64,000 bases of DNA from Carex sylvatica (taxonomy: Eukaryota; Streptophyta; Magnoliopsida; Poales; Cyperaceae), in contig CAXKVR010000043.1 of assembly GCA_964058845.1 (NCBI GenBank), forward strand, positions 372,001-436,000, read 5' to 3'. Below are positions 35,071 to 47,400 of the stretch, one piece after another. The translations under genes and the position numbers were made by a program. Within the stretch, counting starts at the first letter, position 1. Every line of letters starts with the position of its first letter. Below the pieces are notes generated by a model, which saw only the letters and a program-made list of their open reading frames with translations, was not told where the DNA came from and made no database searches.

Positions 35071-36985
35071 TTTTAAAACTAAATTTATTTAACAATTAAA
35101 TAAATCATAACATTATACCTTGGTTCCAAATTCTAATTGGAACTGCTTATGGCTTTACCTCGCTGCTCCTCCTCCTCCTTGGATAACAGCACCAGACGTC
35201 TAGTGCCTCTATCATTAATCCACCATGAATGATCAGAGAGCAAGTATTTCTTCTGCCAGAAATACTATACTTGCAGCACTCAGTTTAAACAAGTTGTCTC
35301 GCGTTCTGTAGATACCCTGATTCACAACTTATGTGTAAAAGCAGAGTTACCGCTGACTATGCAAGATTACAACCGCTTAACACTCAAATATATACGTCTA
35401 CACGTATATATTTAACCTCACACAATCACTATTTGAGAGGGATTCCAAGAATCAGAGGAACCTGGCTTCCGCAGGGCATTCAGCCAAATCTCCAACTCAA
35501 ACTTGGAAACTAAGAATGGTATGCCTCATCTCCACCCCTCCTCCCCTTTATATAGTGTTAGTAGGTCGGTTTTGAAGGGGTAAAGTCATTTTTGGGGTGT
35601 GGTGAAATGACCAAAATGTCTCTGGCCCAATAAACTAATTACAGAGGTCCAAAATGAATAGTTCAGAAAGGCCCAGAAAGGTCCAGAAAGATCCATTAAG
35701 AATGGTTATTGGGTCATGACATTTTGGGTTTTGATTTGGGCCCAATGTGAATAGTACCAGGGCCCAGAAAGGCCCAGAATGAATAGTACAAGGCCGAGAA
35801 AGACTCAGAATGAATAGTATCAAACCTAGGCTTTTGGGCTTCATTCTTTGGGCTTTCTTAATTATATTCTAAATATAATTAAGGCCCAAATGTACTAATC
35901 TATATGTATATATAATTGTTCTTAACAATTATATATTCTTTGCCACTGCGGTTGTAATAACTTTTACACAACGTGTCATACACGCTTGTAATTTTAAACT
36001 GTTTAAGATTATCATCTCTATGATATTTCTATATTAATTATAACATTTATAATTAATATTTTGCCATCTTATTTATTAATTATAACTATTTATAATTAAT
36101 AATAAGATTCTCTGATCCCGTTCCTATGCGGTGTGACCCAATAGGATCTGTGTTATGTTGGCAGTAGAGTTAAAATCTCTACAGATCATAGTTGGCACCT
36201 GGCAGTGCACTGTGACCCCCAATTACACAGATGATTTTGTCCAGTACAATATCATGATCATGCAGTAAACTTATTAATTTACTTGTGTTAATTCTTTCGT
36301 CTCATAGCAACATATCAGGTTCAGGGAAGGTATGTGTCATCCCTGCAAACCAAATCTTTTCTTGATCTTGAGTAGATTATTTTATATGATTAATCTTTAT
36401 TAATTATACCGTATACATATAATCCCACTCCTATCAAGGGGCCCACTGTTGCTATCACTTGTATAATAATACGAGGGACGATAGTATTTTTGGTGAGCAT
36501 CTCTTCCTCCGCACAAGCCATGCATACTGAAATGCTACCTTTATAACTCCCTTTTACGGATAGCGTTTGATAACACTTACAAATACACATTTCTCATGTA
36601 GGAAAGACCACACCTCATACTGTAGAACTTAACACGAATGAAACTGTTAATGACACAAACACATTACCATATATCGTTTCATTCTGGGTCAGTCAAATAC
36701 TATGTTCTTAACATGTATCTATGTGATTAAATGACAACTCTTTGTCTATGGTCTGTGAAATATAACTGTCATTTAATCCACATACTAACCTTATAATGGT
36801 AATTTAGTGTTCCTGCTAATTACCTTCGTTAGTGACTATTTAGAGTATTTATCATCTGTATAATGAAGTTTCACAATTTCAGTTCTTAACCTACCATGAT
36901 TCATAAAAACAATAAAACTCATGGAACAAAATGATATATATTAATCATCCAATTCATGAACAAAAATGATTGACTTCTAGATTAC
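35071..36985. other. Non-coding stretch, possibly retrotransposon-derived
   Basis: No gene is supported. 35640-35850 has repeated AGAAAGGCCCAGAA and AATGAATAGTA words. The remainder is AT-rich with long non-coding text, compatible with a non-coding LTR-element region, but no LTR ends, primer site or coding domain was found. Confidence 0.35.
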
Positions 36986-36989
36986 TACC

Positions 36990-37542
36990 CTAGCAGAATG
37001 AGGGGGGGGGGAGGGGGGAGGGGAGGAGTGGTGTAGGTAAGAGTGGTGGTAAAACTTGCTGTGGCGGCGCAGAAGGCACCGGACTAGGAGTTGGAGGTGG
37101 AAGAACGGGGTGTTTCGCTTTCGTTCTAGTTGACCGGATCGATCGACACCTAGCCGAGCGGTGACCAAGGCGGTTGCAAGAGAAACAAACCACCGCTTGA
37201 GGTTAGAGAAGAGAGGCGTCTTAACTTTGCCATTTTAATCCTAGTGGCATCCAAACCAACGGGTCGACCCGTGCGATCGGAACTAGGCTCGTGATGTGGA
37301 TCACGAGCAACAATCGGCCCCTTGCGAGGAGGTTGCGTAATGACCCTTTTGTAAGGCCCGTCCATCGGTGTGAGAAACACTTGCAGGGCTGTTGTGAGGG
37401 CTTGGATCGAAGGTTCCAATTCGCGAATTAGCGTCAAATCCATCATCAAGAGCCCAGGTAGAGAGGGGAGAGAGAGATGACACGTGGAGAAGCGCGCGAG
37501 AGAGACGAAGTTCAATCGCCTCAAATCCAGAACATTGTTCAT
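36990..37542 (-). pseudogene. Retroelement ORF1/gag fragment with CCHC zinc knuckle
   Basis: In one frame the text CFSCNRLGHRSARC is a CX2CX4HX4C zinc knuckle, followed by a Pro-rich tail (37193-36990). The upstream part (37542-37150) is open in another frame and is rich in Arg and Pro. A G-run (37002-37026) lies at its end. It is probably a scrap of a LINE ORF1 or LTR gag. Confidence 0.55.
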
Positions 37543-37679
37543 TGATGTTCAGACTTGTACTCTCATAAAAGAAAAAAGCAGTCTAAACTCTAAACCTTTC
37601 GGCTCTTTTCCATCATTAATTATTCATGATCACTAACTTGACCTTGAAGTCTATAACTGTCGAATCTAATTATGATATA
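37543..37679. repeat. Duplicate of the kinase-A upstream segment (left part)
   Basis: It matches 25200-25340 (TTCAGACTTGTACTCTCATA, AACCTTTCGGCTCTTTTCC, ACTTGACCTTGAAGTCTAT) and stops exactly where the Copia element starts. The right part resumes at 40813. Confidence 0.9.
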
Positions 37680-37911
37680 TGTTGAGAATAATTAAAAATA
37701 GAAGGGTCGTAGAAATGTAAAATAAGAAAAAAAGAGGCTAAAGTGTAATTAGGAGAATTAAATGAATGTACCGTTAGGTACCATTTCTGAGTACCAATGG
37801 TAAAATTAGAAATGAGCATGTATAAAAGTGTAAAACCATCTCTCTTGTAATACACAACAGAAAAAATTCAAAAAAACTTATCTCCTCAAATTTGCATCTC
37901 AAATCTCAACA
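37680..37911 (+). repeat. 5' LTR of the Copia element
   Basis: 232 bp, TGTTGAGAATAATTAAAAA to CAAATCTCAACA. It differs from the 3' LTR by roughly 15 substitutions and a few short indels, so the insertion is not recent. Confidence 0.95.
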
Positions 37912-37923
37912 TGGTATCAGAGC
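37912..37923 (+). other. Primer-binding site (initiator Met-tRNA)
   Basis: TGGTATCAGAGC, the standard Copia primer site, directly after the 5' LTR. Confidence 0.95.
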
Positions 37924-37943
37924 ACTAAGTTATGTGACCTTCT

Positions 37944-40578
37944 GCTAAATCCATCGACATTGGTCTTTGGCATAGGAGATTTGGGCATCCCTCCGACAAG
38001 ATTTTAAATTTTATTTTGGATTGTAAAAACTCAAATTGTACTAATTGTGAAGTTTGCAAGTTAGCAAAACAAACAAAACTTCATTTTCTTAATTCTATTA
38101 GTAAAAGTAAAGCTATGTTTGATTTGATCCATTCGAATGTATGGGGTCCGACCCCAATTGAATCGTATAATGGATTCAAATATTTTGTTACTTTTATTGA
38201 TGACTTTTCAAGAACTACTTGGTTATATTTACTCAAATCAAAAGATGAAGTTTTTAACAATTTCAAAGAATTTTTTTATCTCATAGAAAATTAATTTAAT
38301 GTCAAACTAAAAATATTTAGATCGGATAATGGGACGAAATTTATAAACAAAAACTTTGCAAATTTCTTTAAAAAAAATGAATTATACATCAAACAACTTG
38401 TATTAATACACCCGAGTAAAATGGAGTGTCAAAAAGAAAAAATAGGCACTTATTAGAAATGACACAAATGTTAATGTTTCAAAGTAATGTCCCTAAAATA
38501 TATTGGTTGGATGCCATACTTTGTGCTACACATTTGATTAATTGATTACCAAGTTCAAGGCTAGAAAAAAAAATTCCACTAGAAATTCTCTACTAACAAA
38601 ATATTACTTTTGATCACTTAAAAATATTTGGATGCACAAGTTTTGTACATATTAAAAGAAAGGACAAACTAGATTTTGTATCAACAAAAACTATTTTCTT
38701 AGGATATTCATCTTTTAAAAAAGAATACAAATATTATGATCCTATTAATAAAAAAAATATTTATCTCTAGAAATATTGTATTTTTTTTTAAATAAACCGT
38801 ATTTCAAAAAAGAGGGAGAAATTCAAGTACCTTGTCAAAATAAAAAAAATAACCCCATGATATCCTACTTTGAAAACCAAGACCTTGTTCAAAATGAAAA
38901 TGATACAAGTGATCATGAATAAGAAATAGATAAAAATTAAAATGATGCAAGTGAAACCGAAGAAGAGAGTAATTCGGGACCTAGACGAACAATTAGAATA
39001 TCACAACCGTCTACTAGACTTAGAGATTATGTAACCTATACCGTTCAATATCCTATACAAAATTTTGTTTCATACAATAAAATTTTTCCGTCATACCAAG
39101 CTTTCCTTGCTACCATAGAAAAAGAAGTAGAACCGAAAAGTTACCAAGAAGTCATTCAAAAGTCAACTTGGAATAAAGCCATGAAGGAAAAGCTAAAAGC
39201 TCTAAAAAAATGAAACATGGGTAATTACTCAATTAGCAAAAAATAAAAAATCCGTTGGGTGCAAATGAGTTTACAAGATTAAATACAATTGTGATGGTAC
39301 CATAGAATGGTATAAGGCAAGGTTAGTGACTAAATAATTTACAATGAAACTTTTGCATTGGTTGCAAAAATGAACACCGTTAGGGTCTTATTTTCCATAG
39401 CCGTAAACAATGGATGAAACCTATACCAAATGGACGTCAAAAGTGTATTTCTTCAATGAACACTTGAGGAAGAGGTTTATATGACTCTACCACCGGGTCA
39501 TGTAAAAGAAAAAAAAATACTAATTTTGTTTGTAGATTAAACAAATTAATATATGGATTGAAGTAATCTCCACGAGCATGATATGACAAACTTAGTTCAT
39601 ATTTAAATTCTTGTAATTTTAAAATTAGCAATGTCGACCATTCATTGTTTGCAAAAAATAAAGGAAATAATACAACTCTTGTTCCCAATTAAAAGAAAAT
39701 TTTGACATAAAAGATTTAGGATACTTCAAATATTTTCTAGGTATAGAAGTAGCATTTTCAAACAAGGGTCTTCTAATTTCACAAAGAAAATACACCTTTG
39801 ATTTATTTAAAGAAACTAGTAAATTAGATTGTAAATCGGGCCTCTACACCAATAGATAATAAATATAAATTAAATACCGAGGATGGTGAACCCTTAGAAA
39901 ATATAAATAAATTTTAAAGATTTGTAGGAAAATTAATTTACCTCACGGTAACCCGTCCGGATATTTCTTTTTTCGTAAGTCAAATTAGTAAATTTATGCA
40001 TTCACTAAGAAAAGCACATTTAGAGGCCATAAATAGAATTTTGAGATATTTAAAAAGAAATCTTGGAAAGGAAATATGGATGAAGAATAATAATTCTAAT
40101 GCAATATGTGGATATTCCGATGTAGATTAGGCCGGTAGTTTTGATACAAAATCCACCACCAGTTTTTGCACATTTGTAGGCAAAAATTTAGTCACATGGA
40201 AAAGTAAGAAACAAAATGTCGTGGTACGATCAAGCACGGAAGCGAAGTATCGAGCTATGGCATCAACCGCAAGTGAATTGATATGGCTCAAGCAATTGCT
40301 CAAAGATATGGGAATCAATGTTGATTAACCCATGAAAATGTATTGTGATAATAACTCCGCACGTCACATTGCTCAAAATCCCATATTTCATGAACGGACC
40401 AAACACATAGAAGTAGATTGTCATTTTGTTAGAGAGAAGGTCCAAGCTAAGGAAATAGAAACACCGTTTGTTCGAAGTGGAGATCAACCAGCGGATGTGT
40501 TCACAAAATGATTGGATCCAAAACCGTTTGAAGAAATCACAAACAAGCTAGGATTACTCGACATCTATAATCCTAGCT
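37944..40578 (+). pseudogene. Decayed Copia polyprotein: pre-integrase, integrase, RT, RNase H
   Basis: Recognisable in pieces: the pre-integrase and integrase opening with LWHRRFGHP, zinc residues NCTNCEVCK, and SNVWGPTPI (37960-38294); RT text from about 39000 (SYQEVIQKSTWNKAM, then LHW..VAKMNTVR with frame changes); RNase H (about 40130-40490) with [37 protein letters not shown] and ADVFTK. Numerous stops and frameshifts; no gag. Confidence 0.9.
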
Positions 40579-40589
40579 TGAGGGGGGAG
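40579..40589 (+). other. Polypurine tract
   Basis: The purine run TGAGGGGGGAG directly precedes the 3' LTR, as expected for plus-strand priming. Confidence 0.88.
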
Positions 40590-40812
40590 TGCTAAGAATA
40601 ATTAAAAATATAATGGTAGAAATGTAAAATAAGGAAAAAAAAAGGGCTAAAGTGTAATTAGGAGAATTAAATGATTGTACTGTTAGGTATCATTTCTGAG
40701 TACCAACGGTAAAATTAGAAATAAGCATGTATAAAAGTGTAAAACCATCTCTATTATAATACACAACAGAAAAAATTCTTGTCTCCTCAAATTGGCATCT
40801 CAAATCTCAACA
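40590..40812 (+). repeat. 3' LTR of the Copia element
   Basis: 223 bp, TGCTAAGAATAATTAAAAA to CAAATCTCAACA. It aligns with the 5' LTR along its whole length. Confidence 0.95.
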
Positions 40813-41084
40813 ATATCGCTATATTATTCGGAGTAGCAAAGAGCCAACAATTTGATATATATTGGCCGGCTACATTTTCACCAACAATTTCATTATTAAA
40901 GAGTTAAACACAAATAAATTATGATGAAATAAGTTGGAGTAGGAAATGACTTAAGAAAGAATAAGTCAATCTACTTGTAAGAGACTAACAGATTTTTTAT
41001 TTTATTTTTTGTGAAAAGAATGGTTTTGTTTGATAACGTACAGAAATAAAGTAAATAACATACAACTCCCGTAAAACTCTCCAC
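40813..41084. repeat. Duplicate of the kinase-A upstream segment (right part) and spacer
   Basis: 40813-40897 (TATTATTCGGAG, AGCCAA, CACCAACAATTTC) continues the match to 25344-25440 that was interrupted by the Copia element. From about 40900 to 41084 nothing is recognised. Confidence 0.75.
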
Positions 41085-42390
41085 CCTTATTTTATTTTAA
41101 TGGTAAAATCTGAGTACATATTTTCTACAAGAGATAACATCCTCCTCTTATAACAAAGATTATGGCGGCTAGGGCATACTCGGCCTTCGCTGCTGATCTA
41201 TATACCTTCCTTATTAGTATACATATTTTCTTCTATAATTGAATAATATAAAAGAAAACATAATAAAAGATAAATATTCCTCCAGCTAGCATAAAAGATA
41301 AGTTGTATCAACACTCTCTCTCAAATTGGTGCGTAGATATTCATCATGCCCAATTTGCTAAGAGACTCATGGAATGTTGCACTTGAAATATTGCCCTTTG
41401 TTAGAATATCATCCAATTGATAACTAGTCCTTGCAAATGGTAGAGAAATGACATTTTTCTCTAGATTTTGTCTTACGAAATGTCTGCTCATTTCTATGTG
41501 CTATGTGCGATCATGTTGCACAAGATTATGAGATATGGTAATTGCTGCCTTGTTATCTTAAAAGAGCTTCATTCCTTCTCTCGGGTCAAACCTGAGTTCA
41601 CTCAGTATATCCTCCTCAACCATATTAGCTCTTGTAACCCTTTAACGATTCTAATGAATTTAGCTTCAGCACTAGAAAGAGCCACCACTTTTTGCTTCTT
41701 ACTTCTCTACGTTACCAGATTTTCGCCAACAAAGGTAAAATAACCAGATGTGGATTTTTGATCGGTAATGTCCCCTGCCCAGTCTGAGTCCGTGTACCCT
41801 TCCACTCTGAGATGTCCATTTTTCTTAAAAAATATTCCTTTACTAGGAACACCTTTTATGTATCTGAGGATTCGAAACACAGCTTCCATATGCTGCTCAC
41901 TTGGAGCATGCATAAACTGACTCACTATACTTACTGAATATGCTATGTCTAGTCTAGTATGAGATAAATAAATAAGTTTCTCTACAACCATTGGTATCTC
42001 TCTTTATTGGCTGGTACTTGAGTTGGAAATTCACCTAACTTCATATTTAGTACAACCGGAGTATCTACTGGTTTGCAATCGAGAATTACTGTCTCAATTA
42101 ACAAATCTAACATGTACTTTTGTTGAGAGAGATATATACCTTGTTTGGATCTTACTACTTCAATTCCGAAAAATATTTTAGTCCACCTAAGTCCTTCATT
42201 TCAAATCCTCAAATTTGTTTTCTCCAATCTTGTAATCTCATCTTAATCATCATGTGTGATTATCAAGTCATCTACATAAATAATTAGCATGGTTAATATC
42301 TTTTTAAATCTCTACCTGTAAAACGAAGTATGATCAGAATCACTTTGAAAGTATCCATATTTCTTCATTGCACTACAAAATAGGTTTTTT
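41085..42390 (-). mobile_element. Copia fragment (RT, RNase H and 3' LTR part)
   Basis: The minus strand reads RT text with YVDDLIITHDD (near 42270), KQGIYLSQQKYM, LGEFPTQVPANKERYQ, then VEKLIYLSHTRLDIAYSVSI, DSDWAGDITDQKSTSGY (41991-41707) and a frame-shifted RNase H with ILTKGN. A purine tract then meets TGTTGATACAAC (about 41313), a likely LTR start, and LTR-like text runs to about 41085. The 5' part is missing; its broken RT end lies directly against a kinase fragment, and this joint recurs at 47840. Confidence 0.85.
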
Positions 42391-42399
42391 CTAAATATT

Positions 42400-42839
42400 G
42401 ACGACTATTGTATAGTAGAAACACATCTGTTACGAATGCTGTGAATAGAATTATATATGCTCCTATGATCATGTGAAAATTTCATCAGCAAAAAAGGTTG
42501 CATGGTCACCATATATGTTGATACCATAGATTAGATGGGATACAAATTCCCATCGCCATGGACTGATGTAGAAATGATTAGCATATATATATCACTGTGA
42601 TTAAACCAAAGGATAAAGCTACCATCGATCAAAATCTTCCATTTGGTAGTAGATGTTTGGTTGGTTAGGAGATAACAAACGGGAAAGTAGATCAGGGTAT
42701 TAAATATACTAGCTAGTTCGAATTCCCAGATAGTTTGTGACTATTTTTGCAGCTTCTAGGAGGAAGAGACCGATGAGTGAGAGAATTAGTACTATATATG
42801 GCTGTGCATGGTTATAATCTCTACTTTTTGCATGGCCAT
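42400..42839 (-). pseudogene. Kinase-family 5' fragment P1 (membrane domain only)
   Basis: The ATG is at 42839, followed by text like copies C and D (membrane spans 1-4; on the plus strand the blocks CCCATCGCCATGG and GATGTAGAAATGATTAGCA). It is interrupted and joined near 42380-42400 to a Copia RT end. There is no kinase domain. It is closely similar to P2 at 47895-48270, including the Copia junction. Confidence 0.88.
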
Positions 42840-42879
42840 ATATATGATATTTTTTCCCTCAGTTTAATTAATTTGATGT

Positions 42880-44290
42880 ATGTTTTCTGAGGTGTAATAG
42901 GCCTTACCTTCAAAACAGAGAACTTGGAGCAAAGATGAGAGGTGAACTTGGAATGAAGATACAATGCCCCCACTCGTCGCCTAGAGGGTTGGATTTTCTC
43001 TTAATGGTAATTAGAAAAATATATAGTACCCGCATTCATAGTACATCGATCTTGGCTCCGCAGTCTATTCGATCTGCACCTCTCACTTCTCTTCTGTCAT
43101 CATTTCAAACACTGGATCCGCTTACAACTAACCCCAATCCGAGTCTTATTCGAGCACACCAGGTCAGGCTTTCCAAACCCCTATGTGCACGTTGTCAAAC
43201 TTCCCCTGCTTTTATTAAGATTTCCAAAAATCATTTTTCAACCCGACAAGTTTTTCTTTCTATCTTCATTTATTTAGTTAAACTTTAATTTAATTATTTT
43301 AAAATTTGAAAAAACAAAAAAACAAAATACCCTTGTCAGATTCACTTTCTTGCATAGCCCGTACAGTAAATCACTGACTTTGAATAAAATCCTACAACTT
43401 TGGCGGCCTGATGAAACAAAGTCAACTATTTGAAACACAAAAAAAACGCTTTGTCAGTTTCACCTTGTTTTATTCTTTTTTAAGGTCAAGTCCGAAGACA
43501 AAGTTTCACCTCTGTTTCATAGTGACGCCTCCTTAAGTCATTATTGACTTCTTTCTCGAATAAATGAAAACTAATTGAGACACAGAGACAGAGATATAAA
43601 TTAGATAATTTACCAATCAATTCAATTATGGGATCCATCATGGTGGGACCAGCATCTAGTGCAACAACGAATAATAATATTTAAATTCCATCCTCTCTGT
43701 TCCTGAGAAATTCCTCTCCTCTGTATTAATGTATCTATATATATAGTTATATTATATATCAATTATATATTGGCAGCAGGAAGGTGAAACTGACAAAAAT
43801 ATATTTGTCTTATTAATTTTCAAACTAATTAAATAAAATGTTAAATAGTTAAATGGGGATAGAGAAAATAATGTTAGTTTTGTGTGGATATTATATTATA
43901 GTGTTTTGATGACTAAATACTAATTGACTATTTTAGACACACCAAAAGTTTTCCCTTTTATATATTAAAAAACGCTAGCTGTACTATACACCGAATTATC
44001 TTTCCCTGCTCTCTCGTCAACAGCGCGCAGCTTATCCCAGTCAAATTAAAACCCTAATAGATTATATCATACAACTAATCATTGCATCTAATAAGTCAAT
44101 CAACTGCCATTTCACCGCCTCTCCATCTCTGAACTCATCCAATCCAACAACGCTCAATCGTACTTAATTGCAAAAATACTCTAAATGAAGAAACATTAAT
44201 TAATTAATTGCTTAGATTTTTTTTTTCCTCAAACTGCTTGGAATAACAATCGCATGTTATGTGGATTGCTGTGAATTTCACTTCGGATTG
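42880..44290 (-). promoter_or_regulatory. Family-conserved upstream region of P1, with an insertion
   Basis: 42880-43240 matches the region upstream of copy C at 46740-47120 (AGATGAGAGGTGAACTTGGA, TTTCAAACACTGGATCCGCT, CACACCAGG, TTGTCAAACTTCCCCTGC). 44040-44260 matches 47180-47370 (TCATCCAATCCAAC, TTGGAATAAC). The roughly 800 bp between them are not in copy C, so something was inserted or lost. No gene was found. Confidence 0.65.
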
Positions 44291-44557
44291 AATTATCCGA
44301 ATTCTAATTAAATAGTCCGAATCCAAACTTAAATATTAAGTTTTGTTTTGTTTTCAGAAGTTACATGAGATACTAGTATCCTACTAGCTAGGATGTATAT
44401 ATGTTATCTCTTTTCCCCACAATAAAATTGCGTTCTACCTTGCAAATGGACCTGTAATTATATTATACACTTAATTTCCTAATCACTCAATTAATTGAAT
44501 CAGTATAATCCATTAACTTTACAAGCATTCTATATCTGGTTCAGAAAACTGATCTTC

Positions 44558-44675
44558 TTTTTTTTTTAAATGCTGACAGTGGCTGTCAGTTACAGATGCA
44601 AAAAAACTAAAAACAGAAATAAAATAAAAACTACAATTACAACCACAAACAAAAGAGAAACATCAAACTGTGTGG
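44558..44675 (-). mobile_element. 118-bp retro-insertion with 17-bp target duplication
   Basis: TCAGAAAACTGATCTTC occurs at 44541-44557 and 44676-44692. Copy D's 3' flank (50200-50220) has only one such block. Between them, on the minus strand, is a short sequence ending in about ten A (plus-strand T run 44558-44567). It is an insertion of a severely truncated LINE or SINE copy just downstream of copy C. Confidence 0.88.
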
Positions 44676-44744
44676 TCAGAAAACTGATCTTCAAAGAAAA
44701 CTGATCTTCAAAAGAACCATTTGGCTTAGCATATAAATTATTTT

Positions 44745-46704
44745 CTATCTGCCAGATTGAATGGAAATGGACAAATTATTTGCCGACATTAGAGCGGCCT
44801 CATCCTTCCGAGCTAGGCCAAATGTACTAGACTGCGGTGGTTGCACATCCAAAAATTTCACCATAAACATCGAGCTTTCCGGAGGCACATGCACCGGCGT
44901 GCGACCTTCCAACATCTCAACAACCTCTGTCATGCTGGGTCTTAGCATTGGGTTCTCTTGAATGCACCAAAGAGCAAGTCGAGATAAAAGAGTAACTTCT
45001 TCTTCCCTTATCTCTTCATTCTTGATCAAGCCCTTGTCGACTACCTCCATTAGCTCACCTAGCACCATTTTCTCTCTGACAATCATAGGAAAATATGAGT
45101 TCCGTCTTTCTTGAGTCTCTTCATCCACCACAAAATCCAAATTCCTTCGCCCACCGACCAGCTCCAAAAGCACCATTCCGTAGCTATAGACATCAGACTT
45201 TGTCGAAATGCCATTTGGCACCAGCATCTCAGGAGGCAGGTATCCAACCTATTTGTGGGACAAAATATGTTGATATGGCAAGATGTTAATTTTTGTAATA
45301 TATAAATTAAACAAGGAATAACTGGATATAAATTAACTCTAAAAAATGTTTTGTCGTGTAATCAAAGAGATCAAATTAACCATCAAGATTAAAAAATGGA
45401 ATATTTATCGTAATAATTACCGTTCCCCTTGCTCTGGTCATGACGCTACTTTCATCCTTCCCAATTAATTTTGAGATACCAAAATCTGATAGCAGGGCCC
45501 TGAAATCTCCATCGAGGAGAATATTTGCAGGTTTGATATCGAGATGCAATATCCGATGATGGCACTCATGGTGAAGATATGCAAGTGCCTTGGCTATATC
45601 AATTGCAATGCGATACCTTAACACCCATGTTAAATGGCTTCTCTTTCTGTTATCTGTGAAAAGCCATGCATCAAGAGACCCATTTTTGAGAAATGGATAG
45701 ATCAGGTAGTGGTCCCCTCTCGGAGAGAGGCAAAACCCCAGAAGGCGCACTAAATTAACATGTTGCCGACTTGCAATAATTGTCATCTCTGTTCTAAACT
45801 CTGTTTCGCCACTCGGCTGCCATTTTATCCGCTTTACCGCAATGGTAGTACCATCTGTTAGTGTCCCCTTAAACACTGCACCAGAAGCACCTTCACCTAT
45901 GGGTTGTTGAAAGTTTATTGTTGCTGTTTCAAGATCTTTGATTGTGAACCTTGCAGGTAATCCAGCCATCTCGAGGAAATCATATTGTTCGTCTTCGATT
46001 GTTTCCTGCTCTTTGTATGCTTGCCACCATACCATCATTATTGGGGAAAACATTAGCCACAGCCATGGCACAAGGGATAAACAAGCATTGATACTTGCAA
46101 TTACTATAAATAACATATCCTTGTCATACCAATAGATGCGGAAGAGAATACCTAACACCACAGTTAAAACAAAAACTGATGCGATGGCCACGACCTTCCT
46201 CCTTTGGGCCCAAATTTGCTTAACATGAAAGGCAGAGAGCATTACATAAACTATAATTGCTACAATCAGCGTGAAAATTCTATTAAATTGGTGCGAATCT
46301 TCACGATTATTGAATAGCAGGACCACATCTGTTACGAATGTTGTGAATAGAACTGCGCTCCTCCAATCACGTGAAAATTTCATCAGAAAAAAAGGTTGCA
46401 TGGCCACCAAGTCGATACTATAAATTAGATTGGTTACAAATTCCCATCGCCATGGCCTGATGTAGAAATGATTAGCAAATATGATTGTTATTAAACCAAG
46501 GGATAGAGCTACCATCAAAATCCTCCATTTCATAGTAGATATTTGGTTGGCAAGGAGATAACAAACGGCAAAGTAGATCAAGGTTTCAAATATACTAGTT
46601 CCTAGATAGTTTAAGAATAAACTTGTAGAATCTACAATAAAGAGAACTGTGAGTGAGAGAATTACTATAACTGAGATTATGACCTCTGATATTTTCATGG
46701 CCAT
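44745..46704 (-). CDS. Multi-pass membrane receptor-like kinase, copy C (2 exons)
   Basis: Exon 1 is 46704-45421 and exon 2 is 45248-44745, again split at RARGT|VGYLPPEM; 595 residues. The first about 220 residues contain about eight hydrophobic spans (about 7-27, 36-54, 62-80, 89-107, 116-131, 143-163, 171-191, 197-219). The kinase is complete: IGEGASGAVF, Lys291, HLDIKPANILLD with Asp389, DFG at 407, PPE, and an exon 2 tail RPSMTEVVEMLEGR. The loop is HLD, so non-RD. It is closely similar to copy D and clearly but less similar to copy A. The 5' flank (46705 to about 47400) is conserved in the family. It is predicted to anchor in a membrane with a cytosolic kinase; ligand unknown. Confidence 0.9.
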
Positions 46705-47400
46705 ATGATCTTCTTTCCCTCAATTTTGGTTATTTTTTTAGAGGTGGAATATATATATAGGCCTTACGTTGAAAACAGAGAAAAATGCATGTTTGGGAAG
46801 CTGGAGCAAAGATGAGAGGTGAACTTGGAATGAAGATACAATACCATTTGTGGGGTTGAGTTTGGGTTTTCTTTTAGTGGTTAATTAGAAAAAATAGTAC
46901 AGGCATTCATAGTACATCTTGCTCTGCAGTCTATTGTGCGCATCTCACTTCTGTCATCTTTTCAAACACTGGATCCGCTAACAATTTACCCGAACCCGGG
47001 TTTTATTCGAGAACACCAGGTTAGGCTTTTCCATCGCCGGGTCAAACCCGATGTGCACATTGTCAAACTTCCCCTACGCCAAATATGATTTCCAATATCT
47101 TTTCTTAACCCAACAAGTCTCAAGTCTCAACTCCCATTTTTTCTTCCCCTGCTGACCTGCTAACTCAACAGCAACAGCAGCTTACCAAGTCAAATTAAAA
47201 CCGTAATAGAACTAATCAGTCTTAGTCAAGTGGAACCCACCGCCTCTCCATTCGTTCACTCTCTGAACTCATCCAATCCAACGACGCTTAGTCGAACTAG
47301 CAAAAATACTCTTCCACAAGAAACAAACATTAATTGCCAAGATTTTTCTCAAACTCCTTGGAATAACACCAGCTTGCTGTGTGGAGTTCACATACTTCCT
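46705..47400 (-). promoter_or_regulatory. Family-conserved 5' flank of copy C
   Basis: The segment is shared in blocks with P1 (42880-44290), P2 (48300-48700) and D (52200-52430 continued at 56546-56830). Conservation over several hundred bases ahead of each ATG is simply tandem duplication. A 66-residue ORF inside (47230-47430) has no recognisable content and is not called. Confidence 0.65.

Larger units (their letters stand above)
37680..40812 (+). mobile_element. Short Copia LTR retrotransposon with both LTRs (3.1 kb)
   Basis: Both LTRs start with TG and end with TCTCAACA. The initiator-Met primer-binding site TGGTATCAGAGC directly follows the 5' LTR, and a polypurine tract precedes the 3' LTR. 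The flanks ATATA and ATATC are a probable 5-bp target duplication with one change, and the surrounding host DNA is recognisable as a duplicate of 25197-25440. gag, protease and much of integrase are absent, so it is a deleted, non-autonomous copy. Confidence 0.95.

Noticed and set aside
36390..36590. 66-residue minus-strand ORF with a hydrophobic end
   Set aside because: Isolated, no family, in a region that looks like non-coding repeat DNA.
35071..36985. Solo LTR
   Set aside because: No TG..CA ends, target duplication or primer site could be identified.
44761..44961. 66-residue plus-strand ORF conserved at 44761 and 50272
   Set aside because: Conservation is explained by the kinase C-terminal coding strand on the opposite side.
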